NCBI GenBank assembly: GCA_905236265.1
Contig: CAJOOV010000060.1
Coordinates: forward strand, 1-7,596
DNA: 7,596 nt
Reading direction: 5' to 3'
Origin: an uncultured Oscillospiraceae bacterium
GTDB taxonomy: Bacteria; Bacillota; Clostridia; Oscillospirales; Oscillospiraceae
The first letter of the stretch is position 1; each line of letters opens with the position of its first letter. This document shows positions 1 to 5,152 of this stretch, piece by piece. Under the pieces are notes generated by a model. The model had not been told where the DNA came from, made no database searches, and saw only the letters and a program-made list of their open reading frames with translations. Position numbers and translations under genes: made by a program.

Positions 1-1293
1 ATGGCCTCTGCGCTGGGGGTCAGTGTGGTGACAGTGGAAAGTGCTTACGGCCAGCTTGTGGCGGAGGGGTATCTGGAGAGCAGAAACCGGAGCGGATTCT
101 ATGTGCTGCCGGTTGTGCCTGCCCCCAATATGAAACAGGCCTGCGCTCCCCTGCCTCCGCCTGTCTCCGCACCGGAACAGCGCTGGCGCTATGATTTTGC
201 CACCTCCGGCTCCGATGCATCCAGCTTTCCCTTTTCCGTCTGGGCAAAGCTGAGCCGAGAGGTGCTTTCCTCACGGGATGCCGCCCTTTTGACCGCCGCC
301 CATCCCCAGGGGGTGGAGGTGCTGCGCAATGCCATCGTCCGGCATCTGTACCGGTTCCGGGGGATACAGGTGTCGCCGGAGCAGGTAATTGTGGGGGCGG
401 GGTCGGAGTTTCTCACGTCTCTTCTGGTTCAGCTTCTGGGCAGCTATGGGGGCTATGCCCTTGAAGACCCCGGATACGGCAAGATTGAACGAATCTTTCG
501 TGCCAACGGTGCGCAGGTCTCCCCTATTGCGCTGGATGAGCAGGGTCTCAGCGTGGCGGGACTGGCGCAGAGCGGGGCGAGAGTGGTTCATATTACCCCC
601 TCCCATCACTTCCCACTGGGCATCGTCATGCCCATTTCACGGAGAATGGAGCTTTTGGACTGGTGCAGGAGCGCACCCGACCGGTATATTATTGAGGATG
701 ATTATGACAGCGAGTTTCGCTTTTCGGGGCGACCCATTCCCGCCCTGCAGGGGATGGACAGGGAGGGCAGGGTCATCTACCTGAATACGTTTGCCAAAAG
801 CCTTGCCCCCTCCCTTCGCATCAGCTATATGGTGCTGCCCCCTGCCCTTCTGGAACGCTACCGCAGAGAGTTCCTGTTCTATTCCTCCACGGTTCCCTCC
901 TTTGAGCAGTACACATTAGCTGCCTTTATGGAACAAGGGTATCTGGAGCGCCATATTGCCAGAACCAGAAGCAGGTATCAGGCACGCTGCAAGGCGATTC
1001 TCCGTGCGGCACGGGAAACCGGACTGGATAGAATTGCCTCTTTTTCAGGCGGGGAATCCGGACTGCATCTGCTGATGGAGGTTCACACGCTCGCTTCTCA
1101 GCAGGAGCTGACCCGTCTGGCAGCGCAGCGGGGCGTGCGCCTGTATCCGCTGGAGGCGTATTATTTATGTGAACCTCCCCAAAAAACGCCGCCCACCTAT
1201 GTGATGGGGTACGGCAGGCTTTCAGAGGAGGAGCTGAGAGAGGCAGTGGCTCAGCTTCAGAGTGCCTGGACAGGGGATGCTTCGGCAATATGA
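1..1293 (+). CDS. MocR/GabR-type transcriptional regulator (GntR wHTH + aminotransferase-like domain), 5' truncated by window edge
   Basis: A PLP-dependent transcriptional regulator of the MocR subfamily of GntR. The 430 visible residues start inside the winged helix-turn-helix: residues 1-36 (ALGVS..TVESAYGQL..EGYLESR..SGFYV) match its second half, so the ATG at position 1 is an internal codon and about 30-40 N-terminal residues lie outside the window. After a Pro-rich linker (about 37-60), the rest is a fold-type I aminotransferase-like domain. Visible marks are ITPSHHFPLGIVMP (about 199-212), EDDYDSEF (232-239, with Asp233 and Tyr235 the expected cofactor contacts) and TFAKSLAPSLRISY, where Lys266 is the predicted Schiff-base lysine, 33 residues after Asp233 as in GabR. 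The cofactor site looks intact, so the protein should sense PLP or a PLP-amine adduct. Family members control GABA, PLP-synthesis, taurine or other amine genes. The target here is unknown, since the usual divergent partner would be to the left. No convincing terminator follows it. Confidence 0.93.
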   Translation: MASALGVSVVTVESAYGQLVAEGYLESRNRSGFYVLPVVPAPNMKQACAPLPPPVSAPEQRWRYDFATSGSDASSFPFSVWAKLSREVLSSRDAALLTAAHPQGVEVLRNAIVRHLYRFRGIQVSPEQVIVGAGSEFLTSLLVQLLGSYGGYALEDPGYGKIERIFRANGAQVSPIALDEQGLSVAGLAQSGARVVHITPSHHFPLGIVMPISRRMELLDWCRSAPDRYIIEDDYDSEFRFSGRPIPALQGMDREGRVIYLNTFAKSLAPSLRISYMVLPPALLERYRREFLFYSSTVPSFEQYTLAAFMEQGYLERHIARTRSRYQARCKAILRAARETGLDRIASFSGGESGLHLLMEVHTLASQQELTRLAAQRGVRLYPLEAYYLCEPPQKTPPTYVMGYGRLSEEELREAVAQLQSAWTGDASAI

Positions 1294-1433
1294 GCCGGGA
1301 GAGAGGTTATGTTTGAATGTTTGATGGCTGTTATTTTTTGTAACCAAACAGGGGACACATTCCGCCACACTTCTTACTTTTCTTCGTTTTTGCACCTTTT
1401 TCCCCTGAATGGGCTAAATCTGAAAACTATTTC

Positions 1434-1462
1434 TTGACATTTCATCAGAAACGGCGTATAAT
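1434..1462 (+). promoter_or_regulatory. Consensus sigma-A promoter for the DUF348-G5-3D gene
   Basis: TTGACA (1434-1439) and TATAAT (1457-1462) are both perfect matches to the primary sigma consensus with the optimal 17-base spacer. A start near 1469 would give a leader of about 80 nt before the ATG at 1550. Such an exact match predicts strong constitutive transcription unless repressed or attenuated. No operator dyad overlaps it; the nearest structure is in the leader. Confidence 0.88.
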
Positions 1463-1495
1463 GCTCTTTGTCAGGCGAGGTTACAAAGATTACAA

Positions 1496-1535
1496 TGAGT
1501 GTGATTCGGCACGCTCCGAATCCTCTGAACACTCA
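1496..1535 (+). promoter_or_regulatory. Two-stem hairpin in the 5' leader of the G5-3D gene
   Basis: The outer stem pairs TGAGTGT (1496-1502) with ACACTCA (1529-1535). The inner stem, stacked directly on it on the 5' side, pairs GATTCGG (1503-1509) with CCGAATC (1516-1522) around a 6-nt loop. A 6-nt bulge, CTCTGA (1523-1528), is left on the 3' side. All 14 pairs are Watson-Crick. The structure ends 2 nt before the ribosome binding site and has no following T-run, so it is not a terminator. It may stabilise the mRNA or tune initiation. I do not recognise a known riboswitch class. Confidence 0.55.
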
Positions 1536-1537
1536 GC

Positions 1538-1545
1538 AAGGAGGT
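1538..1545 (+). promoter_or_regulatory. Ribosome binding site fixing the start of the G5-3D gene
   Basis: AAGGAGGT is a full anti-Shine-Dalgarno match 4 bases before the ATG at 1550. It supports that start over the in-frame internal ATG at codon 17. Confidence 0.85.
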
Positions 1546-1549
1546 CAGT

Positions 1550-2647
1550 ATGACTCCCAGAAAAACTGCATTATGTTCACCTTTTGTTCGAGCGACGATG
1601 CAGCTTACAGCAACGATCACTACGATATTGGCTGTACTGATGCTGCTGAATCTGTCTGCCAATGCAAAAATTACTTACGCAATCAGGGACGGGGATCAAC
1701 ACCTTGTGATTTCCTCCAACGCAACGGATCTGGATGAGGTTCTGGACGAGGCGGGGGTGGAGCGCTCTGAGTGGGACATCCTTGACACCACGGCCAAAGA
1801 TGAGATCGTCAATGTCTCGGTGATCCGCCGCCAGTATGTGACGGTAGAGTGCGACGGCGTGACCACTTCCATGCTCGCAAGAACCACGGATACGGCGGCT
1901 GATGTTTTGAAGCATCTGAACATTGAGCTGGGCGAGTTTGACAAACTCAACGTCCGCCCGGAGGCGGTTTTGGATGATAAGATCACAGAGCTGATCGTCT
2001 CCCGGGGTTCCGTGACCTACAAGACCGAGAGCATCCCGATTCCCTATGGCAGCGTCCGTGAGGCAGACCCTGAGCTGCCCATTGGCGAGGAGGTCACACG
2101 GGAGGGCAAGGAAGGCTATTCCGTGAAGCACTTCCGGGTCATTACCCAGGAGGACGGCACGGTCACCACGGAGCTGGTTTCCAGCGAGAAGATCGACGCT
2201 GTGGACGAGGTTGTCGCCTACGGCACGAAGACATCCTTCTCCGCTCCCACCAGCGGTCTGAGCACCAGCAGCGAGTACATTACCAATATCGACTCCGAGA
2301 AGGGCACTTTCACAACCTCCAGAGGCAATGTGTACACCTTCTCCAAGAAGCTGGTTCTCAACGCCACGGCTTACACCTCCGGACCGAACGGTATCACATC
2401 TACCGGACGCCGGGCTCAGGTGGGCGTGGTTGCGGTTGATCCCAAGTACATCTCCTATGGCACACAGATGTTCATCATGTCTGCCGACGGGAAGTTCGTT
2501 TACGGCAAGTGCGTTGCGGGAGACTGCGGCGGCGCCATTGATGACAATGACGTGGATCTGTATATGCATGGCGAACAGACCTGCCAGAACTGGGGCCGCC
2601 GGAATGTGGTTGCCTACGTTATTACCGGTACAGTCTCTGAGGACTGA
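1550..2647 (+). CDS. Secreted DUF348-G5-3D domain protein (YabE-like cell-wall protein)
   Basis: A 365-residue exported protein with the architecture of B. subtilis YabE and related Rpf-like cell-wall proteins. Residues 1-16 carry a basic N-region, 17-36 a hydrophobic helix, and A37-N-A39 before Lys40 looks like a signal peptidase I site. Two DUF348-like repeats follow (about 41-85 and 90-140), then a G5 domain (about 149-227, ending VDEVVAYGTK), a Ser/Thr-rich linker, and a C-terminal 3D domain (about 269-358). The three family aspartates are visible as Asp297 (VAVDP), Asp325 (AGDCGGAI) and Asp336 (DVDLYM), and WGRRNVVAYVI closes the double-psi barrel. By family it should bind or cleave peptidoglycan, in the manner of MltA-type lytic transglycosylases, outside the membrane; the reaction is inferred. 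Cys321, Cys326 and Cys345 in the 3D domain are unusual and could form a disulfide. It is a single-gene unit with its own strong promoter and terminator. Its position upstream of rsmA matches the B. subtilis yabE-rsmA neighbourhood. Confidence 0.93.
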   Translation: MTPRKTALCSPFVRATMQLTATITTILAVLMLLNLSANAKITYAIRDGDQHLVISSNATDLDEVLDEAGVERSEWDILDTTAKDEIVNVSVIRRQYVTVECDGVTTSMLARTTDTAADVLKHLNIELGEFDKLNVRPEAVLDDKITELIVSRGSVTYKTESIPIPYGSVREADPELPIGEEVTREGKEGYSVKHFRVITQEDGTVTTELVSSEKIDAVDEVVAYGTKTSFSAPTSGLSTSSEYITNIDSEKGTFTTSRGNVYTFSKKLVLNATAYTSGPNGITSTGRRAQVGVVAVDPKYISYGTQMFIMSADGKFVYGKCVAGDCGGAIDDNDVDLYMHGEQTCQNWGRRNVVAYVITGTVSED

Positions 2648-2662
2648 TTTTGCTTGATCTGA

Positions 2663-2705
2663 AATCCCCTGAACCTTCGTTCAGGGGATTCTCTTCTTTT
2701 CTTTT
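2663..2705 (+). terminator. Rho-independent terminator of the G5-3D gene
   Basis: AATCCCCTGAAC (2663-2674) and its exact complement (2679-2690) form a perfect 12-bp stem around a CTTC loop. A pyrimidine tract rich in T follows (2691-2705). It begins 15 bases after the stop codon and should separate this gene from rsmA transcriptionally. Confidence 0.93.
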
Positions 2706-2716
2706 GAAGCATTTGC

Positions 2717-2725
2717 TGGTATGAT
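2717..2725 (+). promoter_or_regulatory. Candidate extended -10 promoter for rsmA
   Basis: TGGTATGAT fits the extended -10 form (TG-n plus TATGAT, five of six consensus bases). No credible -35 lies 16-18 bases upstream, where the terminator T-tract sits. If used, transcription would start near 2732 and give a leader of about 177 nt. A weaker alternative is TTGAAA (2772-2777), 18 bases, TAATAA (2796-2801). Some promoter is expected because a strong terminator stands upstream. Confidence 0.35.
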
Positions 2726-2802
2726 ACTTTGTGCCGAATTGTTACTCCGGCAAGTTAATATCGTATCCCATTTGAAAACCGTGAACCTGCGGTCGTAATA
2801 AG

Positions 2803-2846
2803 TGCCATGTTTTGTGGTTGCCCTGTAAGGGGCGAACAAAACGGCA
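2803..2846 (+). promoter_or_regulatory. Imperfect long hairpin upstream of rsmA
   Basis: The arms pair TGCC (2803-2806) with GGCA (2843-2846), then GTTTTG (2809-2814) with CAAAAC (2837-2842), leaving an AT bulge. After an internal loop, TT (2818-2819) pairs with AA (2835-2836) and GCCC (2820-2823) with GGGC (2830-2833), closing a short loop. There is no T-run, so it is not a terminator. It is a probable RNA structure in the rsmA leader, function unknown. Confidence 0.45.
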
Positions 2847-2858
2847 TTCAAATCTGTT

Positions 2859-2890
2859 ATTATTGGGGGATGATTTCATGCCCCAGTAAT
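2859..2890 (+). promoter_or_regulatory. Hairpin immediately upstream of the rsmA ribosome binding site
   Basis: ATTATTGGGG (2859-2868) pairs with CCCCAGTAAT (2881-2890): ten pairs, one of them a T.G wobble. An apical ATG/CAT mini-stem is possible. The structure ends 5 bases before GGAGGT, so it could affect ribosome access or mRNA stability. It leaves the ribosome binding site itself single-stranded. Confidence 0.5.
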
Positions 2891-2895
2891 CATCT

Positions 2896-2901
2896 GGAGG
2901 T
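2896..2901 (+). promoter_or_regulatory. Ribosome binding site fixing the rsmA start
   Basis: GGAGGT lies 7 bases before the ATG at 2909. Upstream in-frame ATGs at 2807 and 2870 lack a well-spaced site and would add residues unlike the RsmA N-terminus, so 2909 is preferred. Confidence 0.85.
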
Positions 2902-2908
2902 AATCAGA

Positions 2909-3775
2909 ATGGATCTTTGTAATGAATATCAGATCAGGGCGCTGCTGTCACGGCACGGTTTTCGTTTCTCAAAGTCCATGGGACAAAACTTCCTGATTGT
3001 CCCGGAAATACCCCGTCGTATAGCAGAATGCTCAAAGGCGGATGAAAGCTGCGGCGTACTGGAGATTGGCCCCGGAATCGGCCCGCTCACGGTGGAGCTG
3101 GCCAGGCTGGCAGGCAAGGTGGTGTCTGTGGAGCTGGATCAGGCGCTTGTGCCCATTCTGGCGGAGACGCTGGCTGATGCCCCCAATGCGGAGGTTGTCA
3201 GCGGGGATATTATGAAGCTGGATTTGAATGAATTGGTGCAGGAGCATCTGCAGGGTTTCAAACCCATTGTATGCGCAAACCTGCCCTATAATATCACCAC
3301 CCCGGTGATTACCCGGCTGCTGGAATGCGGGCTGTTTTCTTCTGTTACGGTGCTGATTCAGCGGGAGGTGGCAAGGCGCATCTGCGCAGCACCGGGTACG
3401 GCGGACTACGGAGCATTTACGCTCCTATGTCAGTACCATGCAGACTGTGAGCTGTTGTTTGAAGTACCAAAGGAGTGCTTCCTCCCTGCCCCGAAGGTGA
3501 CCTCTGCAGTGGTGCGCATGGAGCTGCGGGACATGCCTGCGGTGGAGGTATCCGACCCGGAACTGTTGTTTCAGGTAATCAGAGCCTCCTTTGCCCAGAG
3601 ACGGAAGAAGCTGCTCAACGGTCTTTGCAGCGCCTTCTCCGATTGCGTAGGAAAAGAGGCGCTTGCACAGATACTCACCAGCTGCGGCTTCGATGCCAAT
3701 GTGCGGGGAGAACAGCTGGGACTGGATGAGTTTGCACGGCTCACGAAGGCGCTTAAACAGCATCTATCCACCTGA
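2909..3775 (+). CDS. rsmA: 16S rRNA (adenine(1518)-N(6)/adenine(1519)-N(6))-dimethyltransferase RsmA (KsgA)
   Basis: SAM-dependent enzyme that dimethylates the two adjacent adenines in the helix 45 loop of 16S rRNA, a late step and checkpoint in 30S assembly in the cytoplasm. The product is 288 residues from the ATG at 2909, normal for the family. The N-terminus has the characteristic KSMGQNFL motif (about 21-28). The SAM-binding motif I is EIGPGIGPLT, with glycines at 54, 56 and 58. VVSVELD follows, then a GDI motif, and the catalytic NLPY is at 124-127, which positions the target adenine. PKVTSAVV and FAQRRKKLLNGL (228-239) mark the C-terminal part that holds the rRNA. All key residues are present. 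The gene is monocistronic here: a terminator stands upstream and another overlaps its stop codon. In B. subtilis rnmV precedes it, which is not the case here. Loss of this enzyme gives kasugamycin resistance in many bacteria. Confidence 0.98.
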   Translation: MDLCNEYQIRALLSRHGFRFSKSMGQNFLIVPEIPRRIAECSKADESCGVLEIGPGIGPLTVELARLAGKVVSVELDQALVPILAETLADAPNAEVVSGDIMKLDLNELVQEHLQGFKPIVCANLPYNITTPVITRLLECGLFSSVTVLIQREVARRICAAPGTADYGAFTLLCQYHADCELLFEVPKECFLPAPKVTSAVVRMELRDMPAVEVSDPELLFQVIRASFAQRRKKLLNGLCSAFSDCVGKEALAQILTSCGFDANVRGEQLGLDEFARLTKALKQHLST

Positions 3776-3817
3776 AAAACCCGGACGCCGTCTCGTTGGC
3801 GTCCGGGTTTTTCAGGT
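3770..3817. terminator. Bidirectional intrinsic terminator between rsmA and the DUF4349 gene
   Basis: A perfect 20-bp stem (3770-3789 with 3798-3817) surrounds an 8-base loop. It has a GC-rich core (CCCGGACGCC) flanked by A5 on the left arm (3775-3779) and T5 on the right arm (3808-3812). The T-run serves rsmA transcripts and the A-run serves the opposing DUF4349 transcript, so it can stop both convergent genes. The left arm includes the rsmA stop codon (3773-3775). Confidence 0.93.
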
Positions 3818-3842
3818 ATGGAGATAAAGAACTGCGGGAAGA

Positions 3843-4913
3843 TTATTCCCCTTTATCCTCTCTCTGGGAGGAAGCAGGCTCAGAGCTGGTCTGCTCTGTC
3901 AGGTTCTTTTGCCTGCGCTCCTTCCAGCGGAAGGACTTTCCGCCCGCGCCGTTGATGGCCTTCGTGCGCTTTCTACGGCGGAGCAGTCTGACAATGACCA
4001 CGATGATGACAATTGTGATGATGATATTGAGCAGGTTATAGGCAATCCAGACGATCAGATCCTCCAGCGCCTCACCGAAATCACGCAATCCCCAGCGCAG
4101 GTTCTGCCCCAGACGCTGGAGGAAGGTGATCTCTTCCTCCTCCTCAAGCTGTACCACTTCGCTGATGGTCAGGTTCACGGTGGAGTAGTTAATCAGGCTG
4201 TCATACCGGTTCAGATCGGAGGTATACATCTCAATCTGATACTCCGTGTCACTGATGGCGGATTCCAGCTGGATAATGTCCTCCATCTCCGTTGCCTGCT
4301 CCAAAAGCGCCTGAAGCCGGTTCATCTTGTTGCGCAGGGTGGTCAGATGGGTTTCCAGATCGAAGTACCGCACGCCTACATCCTCCGTATCCTCATGGAC
4401 ACTGATGAGCTTGCAGTTCTCGCTGTCAGACCACGCATCCACAAAGGCACGGTATTTGCTGCTGGGCACACGGACGGTGAAGCTGGCGTTGCGGCTGCGC
4501 CCATAGCTGCCCCGGTCAGAGGACTGGAAATAGCCCCCCATTTCATCCACCAGTTGGTTCAGGGCATCCACGGCGGCGTCCAAGTCCAGCGCCTCCACGT
4601 TCAGGTTTGCAGTGTAAATGATCTTAACATCTTTTCTTTCGGAAGCCTGCTGTGCCTGCTTTGCATCGCTGCTGACGCCGCTGCCTGCCGTGGAAGCGGA
4701 CTCAAACGTCGCCTCGTCCATCATGGCGGGCTCTTCTACATCATCGTAGTATCCGTAATCCCCGTCGTAGGCCACAGCGCTCTCAGAGGCAACGCCGTTA
4801 GCGGCGGCGTAGCTGTCACGGGAGGAGGCGGAGGAGCCGCCACAGGCGGTCAATGTGAACATGAGCAGCAGCGCCAGACTCAGCGCCGTCCATTGGAGTT
4901 TTCTCTTTCTCAT
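3843..4913 (-). CDS. DUF4349 domain lipoprotein with C-terminal membrane helix
   Basis: A 356-residue membrane-attached protein of unknown function. The start at 4913 is chosen because it gives a textbook lipoprotein signal (MRKRK, a hydrophobic stretch, then LTAC with Cys24) and has an AAAGGAG site 8 bases upstream; a longer in-frame reading from 4967 lacks these. After the lipobox comes a low-complexity Ser/Ala/Asp/Tyr-rich tether (about 25-92). The DUF4349 region spans about 93-309. It includes a beta-rich part (VKIIYTANLNVE..), an ASFTVRVPSSKY segment, a predicted coiled coil (about 186-242, LETHLTTLRNKMNRLQALL..) and an acidic EEEEE run. A transmembrane helix (about 287-309) and an RLLRRRKR cytoplasmic anchor follow, then a charged tail to 356. 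The protein thus appears tethered at both ends, with its middle outside the membrane. It has its own promoter and converges on rsmA. DUF4349 proteins have no settled role, and I infer only an envelope location. Confidence 0.9.
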   Translation of the reverse strand: MRKRKLQWTALSLALLLMFTLTACGGSSASSRDSYAAANGVASESAVAYDGDYGYYDDVEEPAMMDEATFESASTAGSGVSSDAKQAQQASERKDVKIIYTANLNVEALDLDAAVDALNQLVDEMGGYFQSSDRGSYGRSRNASFTVRVPSSKYRAFVDAWSDSENCKLISVHEDTEDVGVRYFDLETHLTTLRNKMNRLQALLEQATEMEDIIQLESAISDTEYQIEMYTSDLNRYDSLINYSTVNLTISEVVQLEEEEEITFLQRLGQNLRWGLRDFGEALEDLIVWIAYNLLNIIITIVIIVVIVRLLRRRKRTKAINGAGGKSFRWKERRQKNLTEQTSSEPASSQREDKGE

Positions 4914-4921
4914 TGGTATCG

Positions 4922-4928
4922 CTCCTTT
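4922..4928 (-). promoter_or_regulatory. Ribosome binding site fixing the DUF4349 start
   Basis: On the minus strand AAAGGAG precedes the ATG at 4913 with 8 bases between, supporting the start that gives a clean lipoprotein signal. Confidence 0.8.
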
Positions 4929-4938
4929 CTTACAGTCC

Positions 4939-4967
4939 ATCATACTCTTTTTGTGGAAGCGTTGCAA
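4939..4967 (-). promoter_or_regulatory. Candidate sigma-A promoter for the DUF4349 gene
   Basis: On the minus strand TTGCAA (4967-4962), a 17-base spacer and TATGAT (4944-4939) fit sigma-A with four and five of six consensus bases. The start would be near 4932, giving a leader of about 20 nt that contains the ribosome binding site. Confidence 0.6.
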
Positions 4968-4989
4968 TATGCAGCACAGGGATTTCCCC

Positions 4990-5005
4990 GCTTCTATGCT
5001 TCTAT
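4990..5005. repeat. Tandem 8-bp duplication GCTTCTAT
   Basis: Two exact adjacent copies of GCTTCTAT (4990-4997 and 4998-5005), just upstream of the DUF4349 -35 element. It could be a direct-repeat operator or a chance slippage product. Confidence 0.5.
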
Positions 5006-5066
5006 ACGCATGTCAGGTCGGAATTGCTGCATGGAATCTGTTATTTCCAGCCAAAATCATTACTAA

Positions 5067-5098
5067 ATATCTGTAAAGTATAAACACTTTACAGATAT
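5067..5098. repeat. Perfect 13-bp inverted repeat with 6-bp centre (candidate operator)
   Basis: ATATCTGTAAAGT (5067-5079) is followed by a 6-base centre and its exact reverse complement (5086-5098). It lies in the gap between the DUF6512 gene and the DUF4349 gene, about 100 bases upstream of the DUF4349 -35 element. As RNA it would form an AU-rich hairpin downstream of the DUF6512 stop, but no proper T-run follows on either strand. A protein-binding dyad is therefore favoured over a terminator. I do not recognise the regulator. Confidence 0.7.
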
Positions 5099-5139
5099 CA
5101 TTTATGAAATCTGGCAGAATACTAGTGTATAGCGCATCT

Positions 5140-5152
5140 ACTTTACAGACAT
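5140..5152. repeat. Third half-site of the 13-bp dyad
   Basis: ACTTTACAGACAT matches the right arm of the dyad at 5086-5098 in 12 of 13 bases and in the same orientation, 54 bases further along. It abuts the stop codon of the DUF6512 gene. The recurrence suggests a repeated binding site. Confidence 0.6.

Noticed and set aside
1..3. ATG at position 1 as the true start of the MocR-type regulator
   Set aside because: The following residues align to the middle of the GntR winged helix, so the real start must be upstream of the window.
1349..1407. CAGGGGA (1349-1355) and TCCCCTG (1401-1407) inverted pair upstream of the promoter
   Set aside because: It is only 7 bp with a 45-base loop and no T-run. 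It is too weak for a terminator and not convincing as an operator.
1480..1494. Possible WalR-type site (repeated GTTACA/ATTACA) in the G5-3D leader
   Set aside because: The minus strand reads TGTAAT then TGTAAC, but the repeats are 9 bases apart instead of the 11-base period of WalR boxes, and they lie downstream of the promoter.
1469..1549. ydaO/c-di-AMP riboswitch, as found upstream of some Rpf-like wall genes
   Set aside because: The leader is only about 80 nt and lacks the larger multi-helix architecture of that riboswitch.
1577..2569. Long minus-strand open frame (330 codons) opposite the G5-3D gene
   Set aside because: It is antisense to a gene with a strong promoter, ribosome binding site and domains; no start signals or domain are visible.
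2807..2908. N-terminal extension of rsmA by 34 codons from an upstream ATG
   Set aside because: The extension is Cys-rich and unlike RsmA N-termini, has no ribosome binding site and overlaps the leader hairpins. The ATG at 2909 has a good GGAGGT site and gives the normal family length.
3909..5066. Long plus-strand open frame (385 codons) opposite the DUF4349 gene
   Set aside because: It is antisense to a gene with a clear lipobox, ribosome binding site and coiled coil. Its translation is rich in repetitive Gly/Val/His/Gln with no domain and no ribosome binding site. It is a codon-bias shadow.
5067..5098. Chromosome dimer resolution (dif) site
   Set aside because: The arm-6-arm spacing is similar, but the inner arm sequences do not match the XerC/XerD core (ATAA..TTATG-type) and the perfect symmetry is atypical for dif.
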